DNA of 64,000 nt from Lysobacter sp. K5869 (GTDB taxonomy: Bacteria > Pseudomonadota > Gammaproteobacteria > Xanthomonadales > Xanthomonadaceae). The DNA is taken from NCBI RefSeq assembly GCF_018847975.1, contig NZ_CP072597.1, positions 2,643,001 to 2,707,000 on the forward strand, in the 5' to 3' direction. The translations under genes and the position numbers were made by a program. Numbering within the stretch: position 1 is the stretch's first letter; each line of letters opens with the position of its first letter. Shown one piece after another: positions 1-10,230 of this stretch. A model generated the notes under the pieces. It was not told the origin of the DNA and searched no databases. It saw only the letters and a list, made by a program, of their open reading frames with translations.

Positions 1-3000
1 ACGTCGCCGCCCGACTCGGTCACGGTGACCGCGACCCAGACGCGTTCGATGACGATCGACAAGACCTCGACCGCGACCACCTACGCGGCCGTGGGCGACG
101 TGCTGCCCTACAGCTACGCGGTGACCAACACCGGCAACGTGACCATCACTGCGGCGATCTCGGTCACTGACGACAAAACCACGGTGACCTGTCCGGCGTT
201 GCCGGCCGGCGGTTTGGCTCCGGGCCAGACGCTGACCTGCACCGCGAACTACACCGTGACCCAGGCCGATTTGAACGCGGGCAAGGTCACCAACATCGCC
301 AGCGCGACCGACGGCACCACGACGTCGCCGACCGACACGGTCACGATCAACGCGACCCAGACGCGTTCGATGACGATCGACAAGACCTCGACCGCGACGA
401 CCTACGCGAGCGTGGGTCAGGTGCTGCCGTACAGCTACGTGGTGACCAACACCGGCAACGTGACCATCACCGCGCCGGTCTCGGTGACCGACGACAAGAC
501 CACGGTGAGCTGCCCGGCGCTGCCGGCCGGCGGTTTGGCTCCGGGCCAGACCCTGACCTGCACCGCGAACTACACCGTCACCCAGGCCGACCTCGACGCC
601 GGCAAGGTCACCAACATCGCGACCGCGACCGACGGCACCACGACCTCGCCGCCGGATTCGGTGACGATCAACGCCACGCGCAATCCGGCGATGAGCATCG
701 ACAAGACCTCGACCGCGACGACGTACGCGAGCGTGGGTCAGGTGCTGCCGTACAGCTACGTGGTGACCAACACCGGCAACGTGACCATCACCGCGGCGAT
801 CTCGGTGACCGACGACAAGACCACGGTGAGCTGCCCGGCGCTGCCGGCCGGCGGTTTGGCCCCGGGCCAGACCCTGACCTGCACCGCGAACTACACCGTG
901 ACCCAGGCCGACCTCGACGCCGGCAAGGTGACCAACATCGCGACCGCGACCGACGGCACCACGACCTCGCCGCCGGATTCGGTGACGATCAACGCCACGC
1001 GCAATCCGGCGATGAGCATCGACAAGACCTCGACCGCGACGACGTACACGAGCGTGGGTCAGGTGCTGCCGTACAGCTACGTGGTGACCAACACCGGCAA
1101 CGTGACCATCACCACGGCGATCACCGTGGCCGACGACAAGACCACGGTGAGCTGCCCGGCGCTGCCGGCCGGCGGTTTGGCCCCGGGCCAGACCCTGACC
1201 TGCACCGCGAACTACACCGTGACCCAGGCCGACCTCAACGCCGGTAAGGTCACCAACATCGCGACCGCGACCGACGGCACCACGACCTCGCCGCCGGATA
1301 CGGTCACGGTCAACGCGACTCAGACGCGTTCGATGAGCATCGACAAGACCTCGACCGCGACGACGTACGCGAGCGTCGGTCAGGTGCTGCCCTACAGCTA
1401 CGCAGTGACCAACACCGGCAACGTGACCATCACCACGGCGATCACCGTGGCCGACGACAAGACCACGGTGAGCTGCCCGGCGCTGCCGGCCGGCGGCCTG
1501 GCTCCGGGCCAGACCCTGACCTGCACGGCGAACTACACCGTCACCCAGGCCGATCTCGACGCGGGCAAGGTCACCAATATCGCCAGCGCCACCGACGGCA
1601 CCACGACCTCGCCGACGGACACGGTGACGATCAACGCCACGCGTAGTCCGGCGATGAGCATCGACAAGACCTCGACCGCGACGACGTACACCAGCGTGGG
1701 TCAGGTGCTGCCGTACAGCTACGTCGTCACCAACACCGGCAACGTGACCATCACCGCGCCGGTCTCGGTGACCGACGACAAGACCACGGTGAGCTGTCCG
1801 GCGCTGCCGGCCGGCGGTTTGGCCCCGGGCCAGATCCTGACCTGCACGGCGAACTACACCGTCACCCAGGCCGACCTCGACGCCGGCAAGGTCACCAACA
1901 TCGCGACCGCGACCGACGGCACCACAACCTCGCCGCCGGATACGGTCACCGTCAACGCGACCCAGACCCGCGCGATGACGATCGACAAGACCTCGACCGC
2001 GACCACCTACGCGGCCGTGGGCGACGTGCTGCCGTACAGCTACGTCGTCACCAACACCGGCAACGTGACCATCACCGCGCCGATCTCGGTCACCGACGAC
2101 AAGACCACGGTGAGCTGTCCGGCGCTGCCGGCCGGCGGTCTGGCCCCGGGCCAGACCCTGACCTGCACGGCGAACTACACCGTCATCCAGGCCGACCTCG
2201 ACGCCGGCAAGGTCACCAACATCGCCAGCGCCACCGACGGCACCACGACCTCGCCGACCGACACGGTCACGATCAACGCCACCCGCAACCCGGCGATGAC
2301 CCTGACCAAGGCCCAGACCAGCTACGCCGACAACGACGCCAGCGGCACCATCACCATCGGCGACGTGCTGACCTACACCCTGACCGCCACCAACACCGGC
2401 AACGTCACCCTCAACAACGTGGTCATCACCGACAGCAAGACCACGCCGTCGAGCTGGAACTGCCCGCCGATGGCGCCGACCGGCGCCAGCGCGGTGTGCA
2501 CGGTGACCGGTACGTACACGGTCACTCAGGCCGACGCCACCGCCGGCAGCATCGTCAACAACGCCAGCGTCACCTCCACCGAGATCACCACGCCGGTCCC
2601 GGCGACCAGCACCACCCAGGTGCAGCGTCGTCCGATCGTGGCGACCAACGACGCCGGCACCGTGACCAACGGCGCCGCCGGCGGCGTGGCCGTGCCGAAC
2701 GTGCTGGTCAACGACACCCTCAACGGCCAGCCGGCGACGACGTCGACGGTGACGATCAGCCAGGTCTCCACCTCCGATCCGAAGGTGACCGTGGATCCGG
2801 CCACCGGCGCGGTGCATGTCGCGCCGGGCACGCCGAAGGGCAGCTACACGGTCGAGTACAAGATCTGCGAAATCGCCGATCCGACCAACTGCACCACCGC
2901 CAGCGTCGCGGTGACGGTCGATGCCGCGCCGATCGACGCGGTCGACGACATCGTCGCCACGCCGGTCAACGGCGCCACCGGCGGCACCAACGTGATCAAC

Positions 3001-5532
3001 GTGCTCGGCAACGACACCCTCGGCGGCAGCGCGGTCAATCCGGCCGACGTCAGCGTCAAGCCGAACAGCAACGGCCCGCTGACGGTCAAGGCCGACGGCA
3101 ACGTCGATGTCGCCCCGGGCACTCCGGCCGGCACCTACACCGTCACCTACCAGCTGTGCGAAGTGCTGAATCCGAGCAACTGCGACACCGCGACGGTCAC
3201 CATCACCGTGTCGGCGCCGGCGATCACCGCCACCGACGACCCGGCCGGCGGTACCGGCACGACGCCGCAGAACACCCCGGTGAGCACCAACGTGATCGCC
3301 AACGACACGCTCAACGGCGCGCCGATCGATCCGAACCTGGTGACCATCACCGTCACCACCGCGCCGGCCAACGGCACCACCGTGGTCAACAGCGACGGCA
3401 CCATCACCTACACGCCGCGTCCGAACTTCAGCGGCGACGACGTCTACACCTACACGATCTGCGAGAAGCTCAACCCGACCAACTGCGCGACCGCCAAGGT
3501 CAACGTGACCGTGCAACCCAATAAGGTCACCGCCAACCCCGACACCGCGCAGACCAACCAGCAGACCCCGGTGACCATCAACGTGATCGGCAACGACACG
3601 GTCACCAGCGCGCCGCTGGATCCGGCCTCGGTGACCGTCGTCGGCCAGCCGGCCAACGGCACCGTCACTTGCTCGGCGGGTTCGTGCACCTACACGCCGA
3701 AGCAGTTCTTCGCCGGCACCGACAGCTTCACCTACCGCGTCTGCGACACCTCCTCGCCGACGCCGGTGTGCGCGAACGCGACGGTCACCATCAAGGTGAT
3801 CGCCAACGCGCCGGTGCTGCGACTGGTCAAGACCTCGGCGGTGCGCGAGGTCAAGATCGGCGACCTGGTCCGCTACAGCGTGTCGGTCGAGAACGTCGGC
3901 GACTCGCCGGCGGTGAACGCCACCCTGGTCGACATTCCGCCGGCCGGCTTCACCTTCGTCGACAACTCGCTGACCGTGGACGACGACAACAAGAACGGCG
4001 TGGTGATCAGCGCCAACCCGCTGCGCATCGGCGGCATCGACGTGGCGATCGGCGGCAAGGCCACCGTGAGCTACTTCCTGCGCGTCGGCGCCGGCGTGGG
4101 CAAGGGCGTGCACAAGAACCAGGTCGCCGGTTACGACGACCAGGGCACGAAGATCTCCAACGACGCCACCGCCGAAGTCACCATGGCCGGCGACCCGCTG
4201 CTGGAAGACAGCCTGCTGGTCGGCAGCGTGTTCGACGACCGCGACGGCGACGGCTGGCAGGACCCGGCCAAGGCCACCGGCGTGCGCGTGCAGGGCGGCT
4301 TCGCTCCCAGCGCCTACGTCGCCGGCTCGACCACCGTCGACCGCGGCGAAGGCCCGGTCGCCGAGCCCGACGCCAGCGCGCCGATGCTGCACGGCATCGC
4401 CCTGGGCCGCATCGACGGCCGCGGTTCGGCGGCGGCGCCGACGCGCGAAGTGGTGGTGCGCCAGACCCTGAGCGAACTGGCCTTCACCGACGACTTCGTG
4501 CTCACCACCGACGAAGGCACCACCGTGCGCATGGGCGCCGACGGCCGCAGCACGGTCGAACGCACCCGCGGCGACGCGGCCAAGGGTTTGACCGGCCAGG
4601 ACCTGCAGGTGGTCCGCAACGTCAGCCAGGGCGCGAGCGGTTACGTCGTCTCCTACACGATCCGCAACAACGGCATCGAAGAGCGCGGCATTCCGGGCGT
4701 GCGCATCGCGTCGGTGGAAGGTCTGATCATGGAAACCGACGCCTACGGCCGTTACCACCTGGAAGGCATCGACGGCGGCAACGCCGCGCGCGGCCGCAAC
4801 TTCATCCTCAAGGTCGATCCGGCCACGCTGCCGCCGGGTTCGGTGTTCACCACCGAGAACCCGCGCGTGCGCCGCATCACCCAGGGCATCCCGACCCGCT
4901 TCGACTTCGGCGTCAAGCTGCCGCCGGGCGAAGTCTCCGGCGCCAAGTCGGAAACCGACGTGGAGCTCGGCGAGGTGATGTTCGAAGCCGGCAGCGCCCA
5001 GGTGAAGGAGAGCTACGCGCCGATGTTCGGCCAGATCGCCACGCGCCTGCGCGACGCCGGCGGCGGCAGCGTCACCGTCACCGCGCAGGCCGAGGAGGAG
5101 GCGCTCGCCTTCGCCCGCGCCCGCGCCGTGCAGGCCGCACTGCTCAAGCAGATCGAGGGCGACCCGGCGCTGGCGAGCAAGGTCAAGGTGGATGTGGTCG
5201 CCGGGACCGACGCCACGTTGGTGAGTCTGGATCCGGCGATCCGCCTGGGCGAGGTGCTGTTCGACACCGACCAGGCCACGATCAAGCCGCAGTACCGCGC
5301 GCTCATCAGCGAAATCGCCAAGACGCTCAACCAGCAGGGCAGCGGCGCCATCGGCGTCGTCGGCCGCGCCGACAAACGCGGCGCCGCCGCCTACAACGTC
5401 CAGCTGGGACTGCGTCGCGCCAAGGCCGTGTTCGAAGCGATCTCGGCCGAACTCAAGCCCGAGGTGAGGCAGAAAGTGCGAGTGGATATCACAGACGACA
5501 CCCAGGCGCCGGTCGGCGTGGGCAACCGCTGA
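1..5532 (+). CDS. giant DUF11/Ig-repeat surface protein with OmpA-like C-terminus (5' end outside window)
   Basis: The reading frame is open to base 1, so the true start lies upstream; at least 1843 codons are present. The visible part has four zones. First come seven near-identical 107-residue DUF11-type beta-sandwich repeats, each with a conserved Cys pair around CPALPAGGLAPGQTLTC. Then comes one diverged DUF11 domain, then four Ig/cadherin-like modules containing NDTLNG or NDTLGG motifs and a Cys pair, and a further DUF11-like domain (near VLRLVKTSAVREVKIGD). The C-terminus carries two degenerate OmpA-type modules (VMFEAGSAQVKESY and VLFDTDQATIKPQY), which in this family bind peptidoglycan or sit at the periplasmic face. 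The downstream beta-barrel gene starts 10 bases after the stop, so the two are probably co-transcribed. A structural, adhesive or matrix role at the cell surface is inferred from architecture only. Confidence 0.85.
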   Translation, partial: TSPPDSVTVTATQTRSMTIDKTSTATTYAAVGDVLPYSYAVTNTGNVTITAAISVTDDKTTVTCPALPAGGLAPGQTLTCTANYTVTQADLNAGKVTNIASATDGTTTSPTDTVTINATQTRSMTIDKTSTATTYASVGQVLPYSYVVTNTGNVTITAPVSVTDDKTTVSCPALPAGGLAPGQTLTCTANYTVTQADLDAGKVTNIATATDGTTTSPPDSVTINATRNPAMSIDKTSTATTYASVGQVLPYSYVVTNTGNVTITAAISVTDDKTTVSCPALPAGGLAPGQTLTCTANYTVTQADLDAGKVTNIATATDGTTTSPPDSVTINATRNPAMSIDKTSTATTYTSVGQVLPYSYVVTNTGNVTITTAITVADDKTTVSCPALPAGGLAPGQTLTCTANYTVTQADLNAGKVTNIATATDGTTTSPPDTVTVNATQTRSMSIDKTSTATTYASVGQVLPYSYAVTNTGNVTITTAITVADDKTTVSCPALPAGGLAPGQTLTCTANYTVTQADLDAGKVTNIASATDGTTTSPTDTVTINATRSPAMSIDKTSTATTYTSVGQVLPYSYVVTNTGNVTITAPVSVTDDKTTVSCPALPAGGLAPGQILTCTANYTVTQADLDAGKVTNIATATDGTTTSPPDTVTVNATQTRAMTIDKTSTATTYAAVGDVLPYSYVVTNTGNVTITAPISVTDDKTTVSCPALPAGGLAPGQTLTCTANYTVIQADLDAGKVTNIASATDGTTTSPTDTVTINATRNPAMTLTKAQTSYADNDASGTITIGDVLTYTLTATNTGNVTLNNVVITDSKTTPSSWNCPPMAPTGASAVCTVTGTYTVTQADATAGSIVNNASVTSTEITTPVPATSTTQVQRRPIVATNDAGTVTNGAAGGVAVPNVLVNDTLNGQPATTSTVTISQVSTSDPKVTVDPATGAVHVAPGTPKGSYTVEYKICEIADPTNCTTASVAVTVDAAPIDAVDDIVATPVNGATGGTNVINVLGNDTLGGSAVNPADVSVKPNSNGPLTVKADGNVDVAPGTPAGTYTVTYQLCEVLNPSNCDTATVTITVSAPAITATDDPAGGTGTTPQNTPVSTNVIANDTLNGAPIDPNLVTITVTTAPANGTTVVNSDGTITYTPRPNFSGDDVYTYTICEKLNPTNCATAKVNVTVQPNKVTANPDTAQTNQQTPVTINVIGNDTVTSAPLDPASVTVVGQPANGTVTCSAGSCTYTPKQFFAGTDSFTYRVCDTSSPTPVCANATVTIKVIANAPVLRLVKTSAVREVKIGDLVRYSVSVENVGDSPAVNATLVDIPPAGFTFVDNSLTVDDDNKNGVVISANPLRIGGIDVAIGGKATVSYFLRVGAGVGKGVHKNQVAGYDDQGTKISNDATAEVTMAGDPLLEDSLLVGSVFDDRDGDGWQDPAKATGVRVQGGFAPSAYVAGSTTVDRGEGPVAEPDASAPMLHGIALGRIDGRGSAAAPTREVVVRQTLSELAFTDDFVLTTDEGTTVRMGADGRSTVERTRGDAAKGLTGQDLQVVRNVSQGASGYVVSYTIRNNGIEERGIPGVRIASVEGLIMETDAYGRYHLEGIDGGNAARGRNFILKVDPATLPPGSVFTTENPRVRRITQGIPTRFDFGVKLPPGEVSGAKSETDVELGEVMFEAGSAQVKESYAPMFGQIATRLRDAGGGSVTVTAQAEEEALAFARARAVQAALLKQIEGDPALASKVKVDVVAGTDATLVSLDPAIRLGEVLFDTDQATIKPQYRALISEIAKTLNQQGSGAIGVVGRADKRGAAAYNVQLGLRRAKAVFEAISAELKPEVRQKVRVDITDDTQAPVGVGNR
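49..2295 (+). repeat. seven tandem 321-bp coding repeats (DUF11 units)
   Basis: Units begin at 49, 370, 691, 1012, 1333, 1654 and 1975, exactly 321 bp (107 codons) apart. They are nearly identical in DNA, differing mainly in a few segments (AAVGDV/ASVGQV/TSVGQV, the AAISV/APVSV/TAITV strand, and the TQTRS/TRNPA linker). Variant segments recur in mosaic combinations, which suggests recombination or gene conversion between units. A further diverged unit starts at 2296, and bases 1-48 are the end of another unit. Confidence 0.95.
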
Positions 5533-5542
5533 GGACATGGCC

Positions 5543-8500
5543 ATGAAGATCAAGATGAAGCTTCTGGACATGACCCTGATCGGCCTGCTGTCGAGCGGCG
5601 TGATTGCCGCCGGCGCCGCCGCCCCCGCCTACGCGCAGAAAAGCGGCCAACCGACCCTGCCGCAACGGCAGGGCGACGGCGGCCGCGCGGGCTCCGTGCC
5701 CGTGGACCTGAGTTCGCTCGACAAGCCGGCGCCGGCGCGCGACGGCGCGCCGGAAATTCCGGCCCAGTGCAGCGGCGACGAATGCCGCAGCGACGAAGGC
5801 CTGCTGTTCCGCGTGCGCACCCGCGGCGAAGACAAGCCGGTGGTGCAGGGCGACGACGCGGCCGCGTTGCAGGCCAACCGCCGCGTCGATGTGGTGCGCG
5901 AGAACGTCGCGCCGGGCGCGGCTAAGATCGCCGGCAAGTTCCAGATCGACCTGCCCAACGGCGGGGTGATCTGGGCCACCGAAGATCCCACCCTCGGCCC
6001 GCCCGTGCTCAACGTGCAGAGCGGCTCGACCGCGCCGTTCGAGAACGGCCGCATCACCAAGCCGGTGCGCTTCCACGGCTACACCAACTACGCGTCCTTC
6101 ATCGACAAGCTGCAGGTCACCGTGTACCGCGGCAGCGACACCGACCTGGTGACGCCGCTGGCGACCATCGACCTGCCGGTGGAAAACGTCGCCGAAAAAG
6201 AATGGGACGGCAGCTTGCCGGCGGGCCTCAACCTGCTCGCGGGCGACGAGCTCATCTACATCGCCCGCGCCTACGGCAAGGATGGCGCGTTCGACGAAAT
6301 CCAGCCGCAGCGCATCCAGTTGCTGAAGCCGGAAGAGTACGAACGCGGCGTGCAGATCCAGCGCGATCAAGTGCAAAAGAGCCTCGGCCAGCCGATCGAC
6401 GACCGCAACGCCCAGGATCTGGCCATCACCAGCTCGATCTACGGCACCAACGCGATCCGCCTGCAGAACATCCCGGTGTACGGCTCGCGCGTGCGCATCT
6501 ACGGCCGCGACATCCCGCGCGACAGCCAGATCACCATCAACGATCAGACCTTCCCGATCGATCTGGAACGCAAGTTCGCCGCCGAGTTCCTGGAACCGGT
6601 CGGACAACACACCTACGCGGTCAAGATCAAGAACCAGGGCGGCGCGGAGCTGACCAAGAACCTCGATGTCAACGTCACCGGCAAGTACCGCTTCCTGGTC
6701 GCGCTGGCCGACGTCACCCTGTCCAAGAACAGCGTCAGCGGCAACATCGAGCCGCTGGCCGCGGGCGACCGCGGCCGCTACGACGACAGCTTCATCAGCG
6801 AAGGCCGGCTGGCGTTCTATTTGAAGGGCAAGGTGCAGGGCAAGTACCTGATCACCGCCCAGGCCGACACCCGCGAGAACGAAATCAAGCGGCTGTTCAA
6901 CGGCTTCTTCGACGCCGACGCGCAGGACATCTTCCGCCGCCTCGACCCGAACCTGTACTACCCGGTCTACGGCGACGACTCCAACACCTACCGCGACGTC
7001 GATACGCAGGGCAAGCTGTACCTGCGCGTGGACTGGGACCAGAACCAGGCGGTGTGGGGCAACTTCAACACCGGCATCACCGGCACCGAATACGGCCAGT
7101 ACAACCGCTCGCTGTACGGCGCGGCGCTGGCGTGGCGCAGCCGCTCGACCACCGTGCTCGGCGACCCGCGCAGCGAACTGCGCGTGTTCGGTTCCGAAGC
7201 GCAGAGCGCGCTCGGCCACACCGAATTCCTCGGCACCGGCAACAGCCTGTACATGCTGCGCCACACCGACATCCTGCCGGGTTCGGAAAAGATCACCGTC
7301 GAAATCCGCGACGTCAGCACCGGCCGGGTGGAACAGCGCGTCGACCTCAAGCGCGGCGCCGATTACGAAATCAACAACATGCAGGGCCGCATCCTGCTGA
7401 CCCGCCCGCTGTCGCAGATCACCCGCGAAAACGTGCGCACGCTGACCCGCGACACCCCGCTGGACGGCTACACCCAGCGCCTGCTCGTGGATTACGAATA
7501 CGTCCCGGCCGGCTTCCAGACCGACGACGTCAGCGCCGGCTTCCGCGGCAAGCAGTGGTTCGGCGATCACTTCGCCGTCGGCGGCACCTACATCGACGAG
7601 AACCGCAGCGGCGACGACTACAGCCTCAAGGGCGTGGACCTGACCCTGCAGGCCGGCCGCGGCACCTACCTGAAAGTCGAGAAGACCCGCAGCGAATCCA
7701 CCGCGGCGCCGCTGTGGTACTCGACCAACGGCGGCATCGACTTCACCCGCGTCAACCCGATCGACGGCCCGCGCAAGGGCGACGCGAACAAGGTCGAAGC
7801 GCGCGCCAACTTCAAGGAACTGGGCTGGACCCAGCTCGACTGGAGCGCCGGCGCCTGGTGGCGCGACGTCGATCCGGGCTTCTCGACCTCGCGTTACGAC
7901 CAAGGCCGCGCCGTGCAGGAATACGGCGCCGAGTTCCTCGGCTACTTCACCGAGACCTTCAGCCTCTACGGCCGCCACAGCCGGCGCGAGAGCGGCGACG
8001 AGGCGCTGGAACAGAGCCAGCTGACCATGGACTGGCGCATCACCAACGACGACCAGCTCGGCGCCGAACTGCGCCGCATCCGCGAAGAGCGCGGTGCGGG
8101 TGCGACCTCGCCCGACCTCGACGCGATGCTGTTCGCGATGCGCTACACCCACCGCTTCGGCTCCAGCCTGGAGGTCTACGTCGGCGGCCAATACACCGTC
8201 GACGACGACAGCGGCCGCTACAAGCGCAACGACCTGGGCACCGTCGGCGCGCGCTACCTGTTCGGCGACCGCTCCAGCGTCAGCGCCGAATACAGCAGCG
8301 GCAGCCGCGGCGACGCCGGCAAGGCCGAAGCCGAGTACCGCCTGAGCCCGGACCACACCATCTACGGCGGCTACACCTTCAGCACCGACAGCACCGAACG
8401 CGACCCGCTGTTCAACAACGTGCTGCAGACCGGTTGGACCATCGGCCAACGCTGGCGCCTCAACAACCAGACCAACCTCTACAACGAAAGCCAGTTCCTC

Positions 8501-9346
8501 AAGGACCCGCGCGATTCCAGCGAAGGCATCGCCCACACCTTCGGCATGGACTTCTATCCGGCCGAAGGCTGGAACCTCGGCTTCAGCGTGATGGACGGCG
8601 ACCTCGACGCGGCCAGCGGCCACATCGACCGCCGCGCCTACAGCCTCAGCGGCGGCCGCACCGACCAACGCACCGACTGGTCGAGCAAGATCGAATACCG
8701 CAAGGACAGCGGCGCCGAACGCCGCGAAGCCTGGACCACGGCGAACCGGTTGTTCTACAAGATCAACGAAGACTGGCGCATCGCCGCGCGCTTCCTGTAC
8801 TCCGACATCAAGGACCAGATCGACGCCACCCGCGGCGCCAAGACCGTCGAAGGCAACCTCGGCTTCGCCTACCGCCCGCACGACAACTCGCGCTGGGCCG
8901 CGTTCGGCAAGTACGTCTACCTCTACGACCTCGCCACCATCGGCCAGGAAGGCGGCAACCAATACGACCAGCGCTCGCAAGTGCTGTCGTTCGAAGGCAT
9001 CTACCGCCTCGACGACAAGTGGGAACTGGCCGGCAAGGCCGCCAGCCGCTGGGGCGACTACCGCATGAACCGCGGCAGCGGCCTGTGGCTCGACAGCCGC
9101 GCCGACTTGCTGGCGGGGCAGGTGCGCTACCACCTGATCGCCAAGTGGGACGCGATGGCGGAGTACCGCTGGCTGTCGGTCAAGGACGGCGGCGACCGTC
9201 GCGGTTGGCTGGTCGGCGTGGACCGGCAGTTGAGTCAGAACTTCAAGGTCGGCATTGGGTACAACTTCACCGACTTCAGCGACGACTTGACGGATTTGGA
9301 GTACGACAACAAGGGGTGGTTCCTCAACCTGGCCGGTTACTACTAA
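5543..9346 (+). CDS. large outer-membrane beta-barrel protein partnered with the DUF11 protein
   Basis: This encodes 1267 residues. ATG 5543 is preferred over ATG 5537 because GAGG at 5531-5534 is then correctly spaced. A signal peptide is visible (MKIKMKLLDM, hydrophobic stretch, AYAQ). The N-terminal half has Ig-like or PEGA-like beta modules. From about residue 400 the protein shows alternating short beta-strands with aromatic girdle residues, and it ends in LNLAGYY, a typical C-terminal barrel strand. There is no TonB plug, so it is not a classical TonB-dependent receptor. Its position immediately behind the giant DUF11/OmpA protein suggests it anchors or exports that protein or forms a complex with it; this is inference. 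I do not recognise a characterised homologue. Confidence 0.8.
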   Translation: MKIKMKLLDMTLIGLLSSGVIAAGAAAPAYAQKSGQPTLPQRQGDGGRAGSVPVDLSSLDKPAPARDGAPEIPAQCSGDECRSDEGLLFRVRTRGEDKPVVQGDDAAALQANRRVDVVRENVAPGAAKIAGKFQIDLPNGGVIWATEDPTLGPPVLNVQSGSTAPFENGRITKPVRFHGYTNYASFIDKLQVTVYRGSDTDLVTPLATIDLPVENVAEKEWDGSLPAGLNLLAGDELIYIARAYGKDGAFDEIQPQRIQLLKPEEYERGVQIQRDQVQKSLGQPIDDRNAQDLAITSSIYGTNAIRLQNIPVYGSRVRIYGRDIPRDSQITINDQTFPIDLERKFAAEFLEPVGQHTYAVKIKNQGGAELTKNLDVNVTGKYRFLVALADVTLSKNSVSGNIEPLAAGDRGRYDDSFISEGRLAFYLKGKVQGKYLITAQADTRENEIKRLFNGFFDADAQDIFRRLDPNLYYPVYGDDSNTYRDVDTQGKLYLRVDWDQNQAVWGNFNTGITGTEYGQYNRSLYGAALAWRSRSTTVLGDPRSELRVFGSEAQSALGHTEFLGTGNSLYMLRHTDILPGSEKITVEIRDVSTGRVEQRVDLKRGADYEINNMQGRILLTRPLSQITRENVRTLTRDTPLDGYTQRLLVDYEYVPAGFQTDDVSAGFRGKQWFGDHFAVGGTYIDENRSGDDYSLKGVDLTLQAGRGTYLKVEKTRSESTAAPLWYSTNGGIDFTRVNPIDGPRKGDANKVEARANFKELGWTQLDWSAGAWWRDVDPGFSTSRYDQGRAVQEYGAEFLGYFTETFSLYGRHSRRESGDEALEQSQLTMDWRITNDDQLGAELRRIREERGAGATSPDLDAMLFAMRYTHRFGSSLEVYVGGQYTVDDDSGRYKRNDLGTVGARYLFGDRSSVSAEYSSGSRGDAGKAEAEYRLSPDHTIYGGYTFSTDSTERDPLFNNVLQTGWTIGQRWRLNNQTNLYNESQFLKDPRDSSEGIAHTFGMDFYPAEGWNLGFSVMDGDLDAASGHIDRRAYSLSGGRTDQRTDWSSKIEYRKDSGAERREAWTTANRLFYKINEDWRIAARFLYSDIKDQIDATRGAKTVEGNLGFAYRPHDNSRWAAFGKYVYLYDLATIGQEGGNQYDQRSQVLSFEGIYRLDDKWELAGKAASRWGDYRMNRGSGLWLDSRADLLAGQVRYHLIAKWDAMAEYRWLSVKDGGDRRGWLVGVDRQLSQNFKVGIGYNFTDFSDDLTDLEYDNKGWFLNLAGYY

Positions 9347-9373
9347 TCGGCTGGCAGAGGAATCGTTTTGAAG

Positions 9374-9402
9374 AAAAAGGCGCCCGAGAGGGCGCCTTTT
9401 TT
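9374..9402 (+). terminator. Rho-independent terminator, probably bidirectional
   Basis: A 7-bp perfect stem GGCGCCC/GGGCGCC with a GAGA loop is flanked by AAAAA on the left and TTTTTT on the right. It ends the surface-protein operon, and because of the A-run it can also serve the convergent minus-strand gene ending at 9413. Confidence 0.9.
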
Positions 9403-9412
9403 GCCTGCAACT

Positions 9413-9769
9413 CTAGTTCTGGTGCTGTTGCGCTATGCCTGAGCGAGGATGGACCATCTGCTGCACGTCGGTAAGGCGGGAAATCTTTCTTTCACGGATC
9501 TGAAAGAACCAGGCGATGCGATAGGTCAACAAGGTAACTGGGTCGATACCCTCGAACAAAATTACCGTAGACGCTGCATCTACTACGGTGTTGATGACCA
9601 CGGGGCTCTCCATAGGGAGTTCTACCTCCGAGTTCATCATCCACGCGGCGGCATCCACTATCGCCGACCCGCCGATGTAGACGAAGTCTTCAGAAAAGAA
9701 CCGGCTATCGACCATGCCGGTCGCCAGCCAGTTCTCGAAGAACTCCAGGGCAACGTTTCGATCACTCAC
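9413..9769 (-). CDS. small NTF2/SnoaL-like protein, copy 1
   Basis: This encodes 118 residues from a GTG at 9769 (VSDRNVALEFFENW). The frame stays open to 10051, but the upstream part is arginine-rich and unlike a protein. The start is chosen because the paralogue at 11027-11356 begins at the same point (MNDRNVALDFFEYW). The short helix-rich N-terminus, the FFSEDFVYIG motif and later beta-strands match NTF2/SnoaL-like cone-fold proteins, which serve as enzymes, binding proteins or immunity proteins. No catalytic residues can be assigned. It converges on the terminator at 9374-9402. Confidence 0.65.
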   Translation of the reverse strand: MSDRNVALEFFENWLATGMVDSRFFSEDFVYIGGSAIVDAAAWMMNSEVELPMESPVVINTVVDAASTVILFEGIDPVTLLTYRIAWFFQIRERKISRLTDVQQMVHPRSGIAQQHQN

Positions 9770-10230
9770 GGCGGCGTCTCGATACTCCAGAGGGTCGGTG
9801 GGAGACGATAAGCGATTTGGCGCCGCGATTCGCGCATAGACAAGGATCGCCGGGTGTCTGTCCGCATTCCATCCGCCGCCGGGCAGCGGTGCAGGGCACG
9901 CAGGCCAACGTATCATTCCGAAGCCCCTGGAGGAGCGGCGTGAGCCGCGACCGCGAACCTTACGCTCGCCTCGTCCCTTCCACTGCATTCGGATGCTTTC
10001 GGCCGCCGACTCGCGCCATTCCCGTAGACGCGGACGCAGCTCGCGCAGCATTTTTTGCGCATTCGATGCGGCAGTGCGCGATGCGCTAAAGAGGGCAGGG
10101 AGAAATCGACTGTTGCCCCATTGACAGAGCGATAGCCCGAATAGCAGTCTTGGTGCCAGAGCCTAGAAACTCTTCACACAGCGGTATCCACCTCCGAAAG
10201 CGGTGGTTTCCTTACTGAGGAGCACCGCAC
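9770..10230. other. intergenic region without a supported gene
   Basis: This stretch of about 460 bp separates two small divergently transcribed genes. Open frames cross it but have arginine-rich, non-protein-like translations. It must contain the promoter of the gene at 10231 and that of the NTF2-like gene. No convincing -35/-10 pair, RNA gene or repeat was found. Confidence 0.5.

Noticed and set aside
49..2295. CRISPR array
   Set aside because: Repeats are 321 bp, coding, and directly adjacent without unique spacers.
5489..9133. 1214-residue open frame antisense to the outer-membrane barrel gene
   Set aside because: It is Val/Ala/Arg-rich with no domain, lacks a ribosome site, and arises from the GC-biased third position of the real plus-strand gene.
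9770..10051. N-terminal extension of the NTF2-like protein
   Set aside because: The extra residues are arginine-rich and absent from the paralogue, which starts at the equivalent of 9769.
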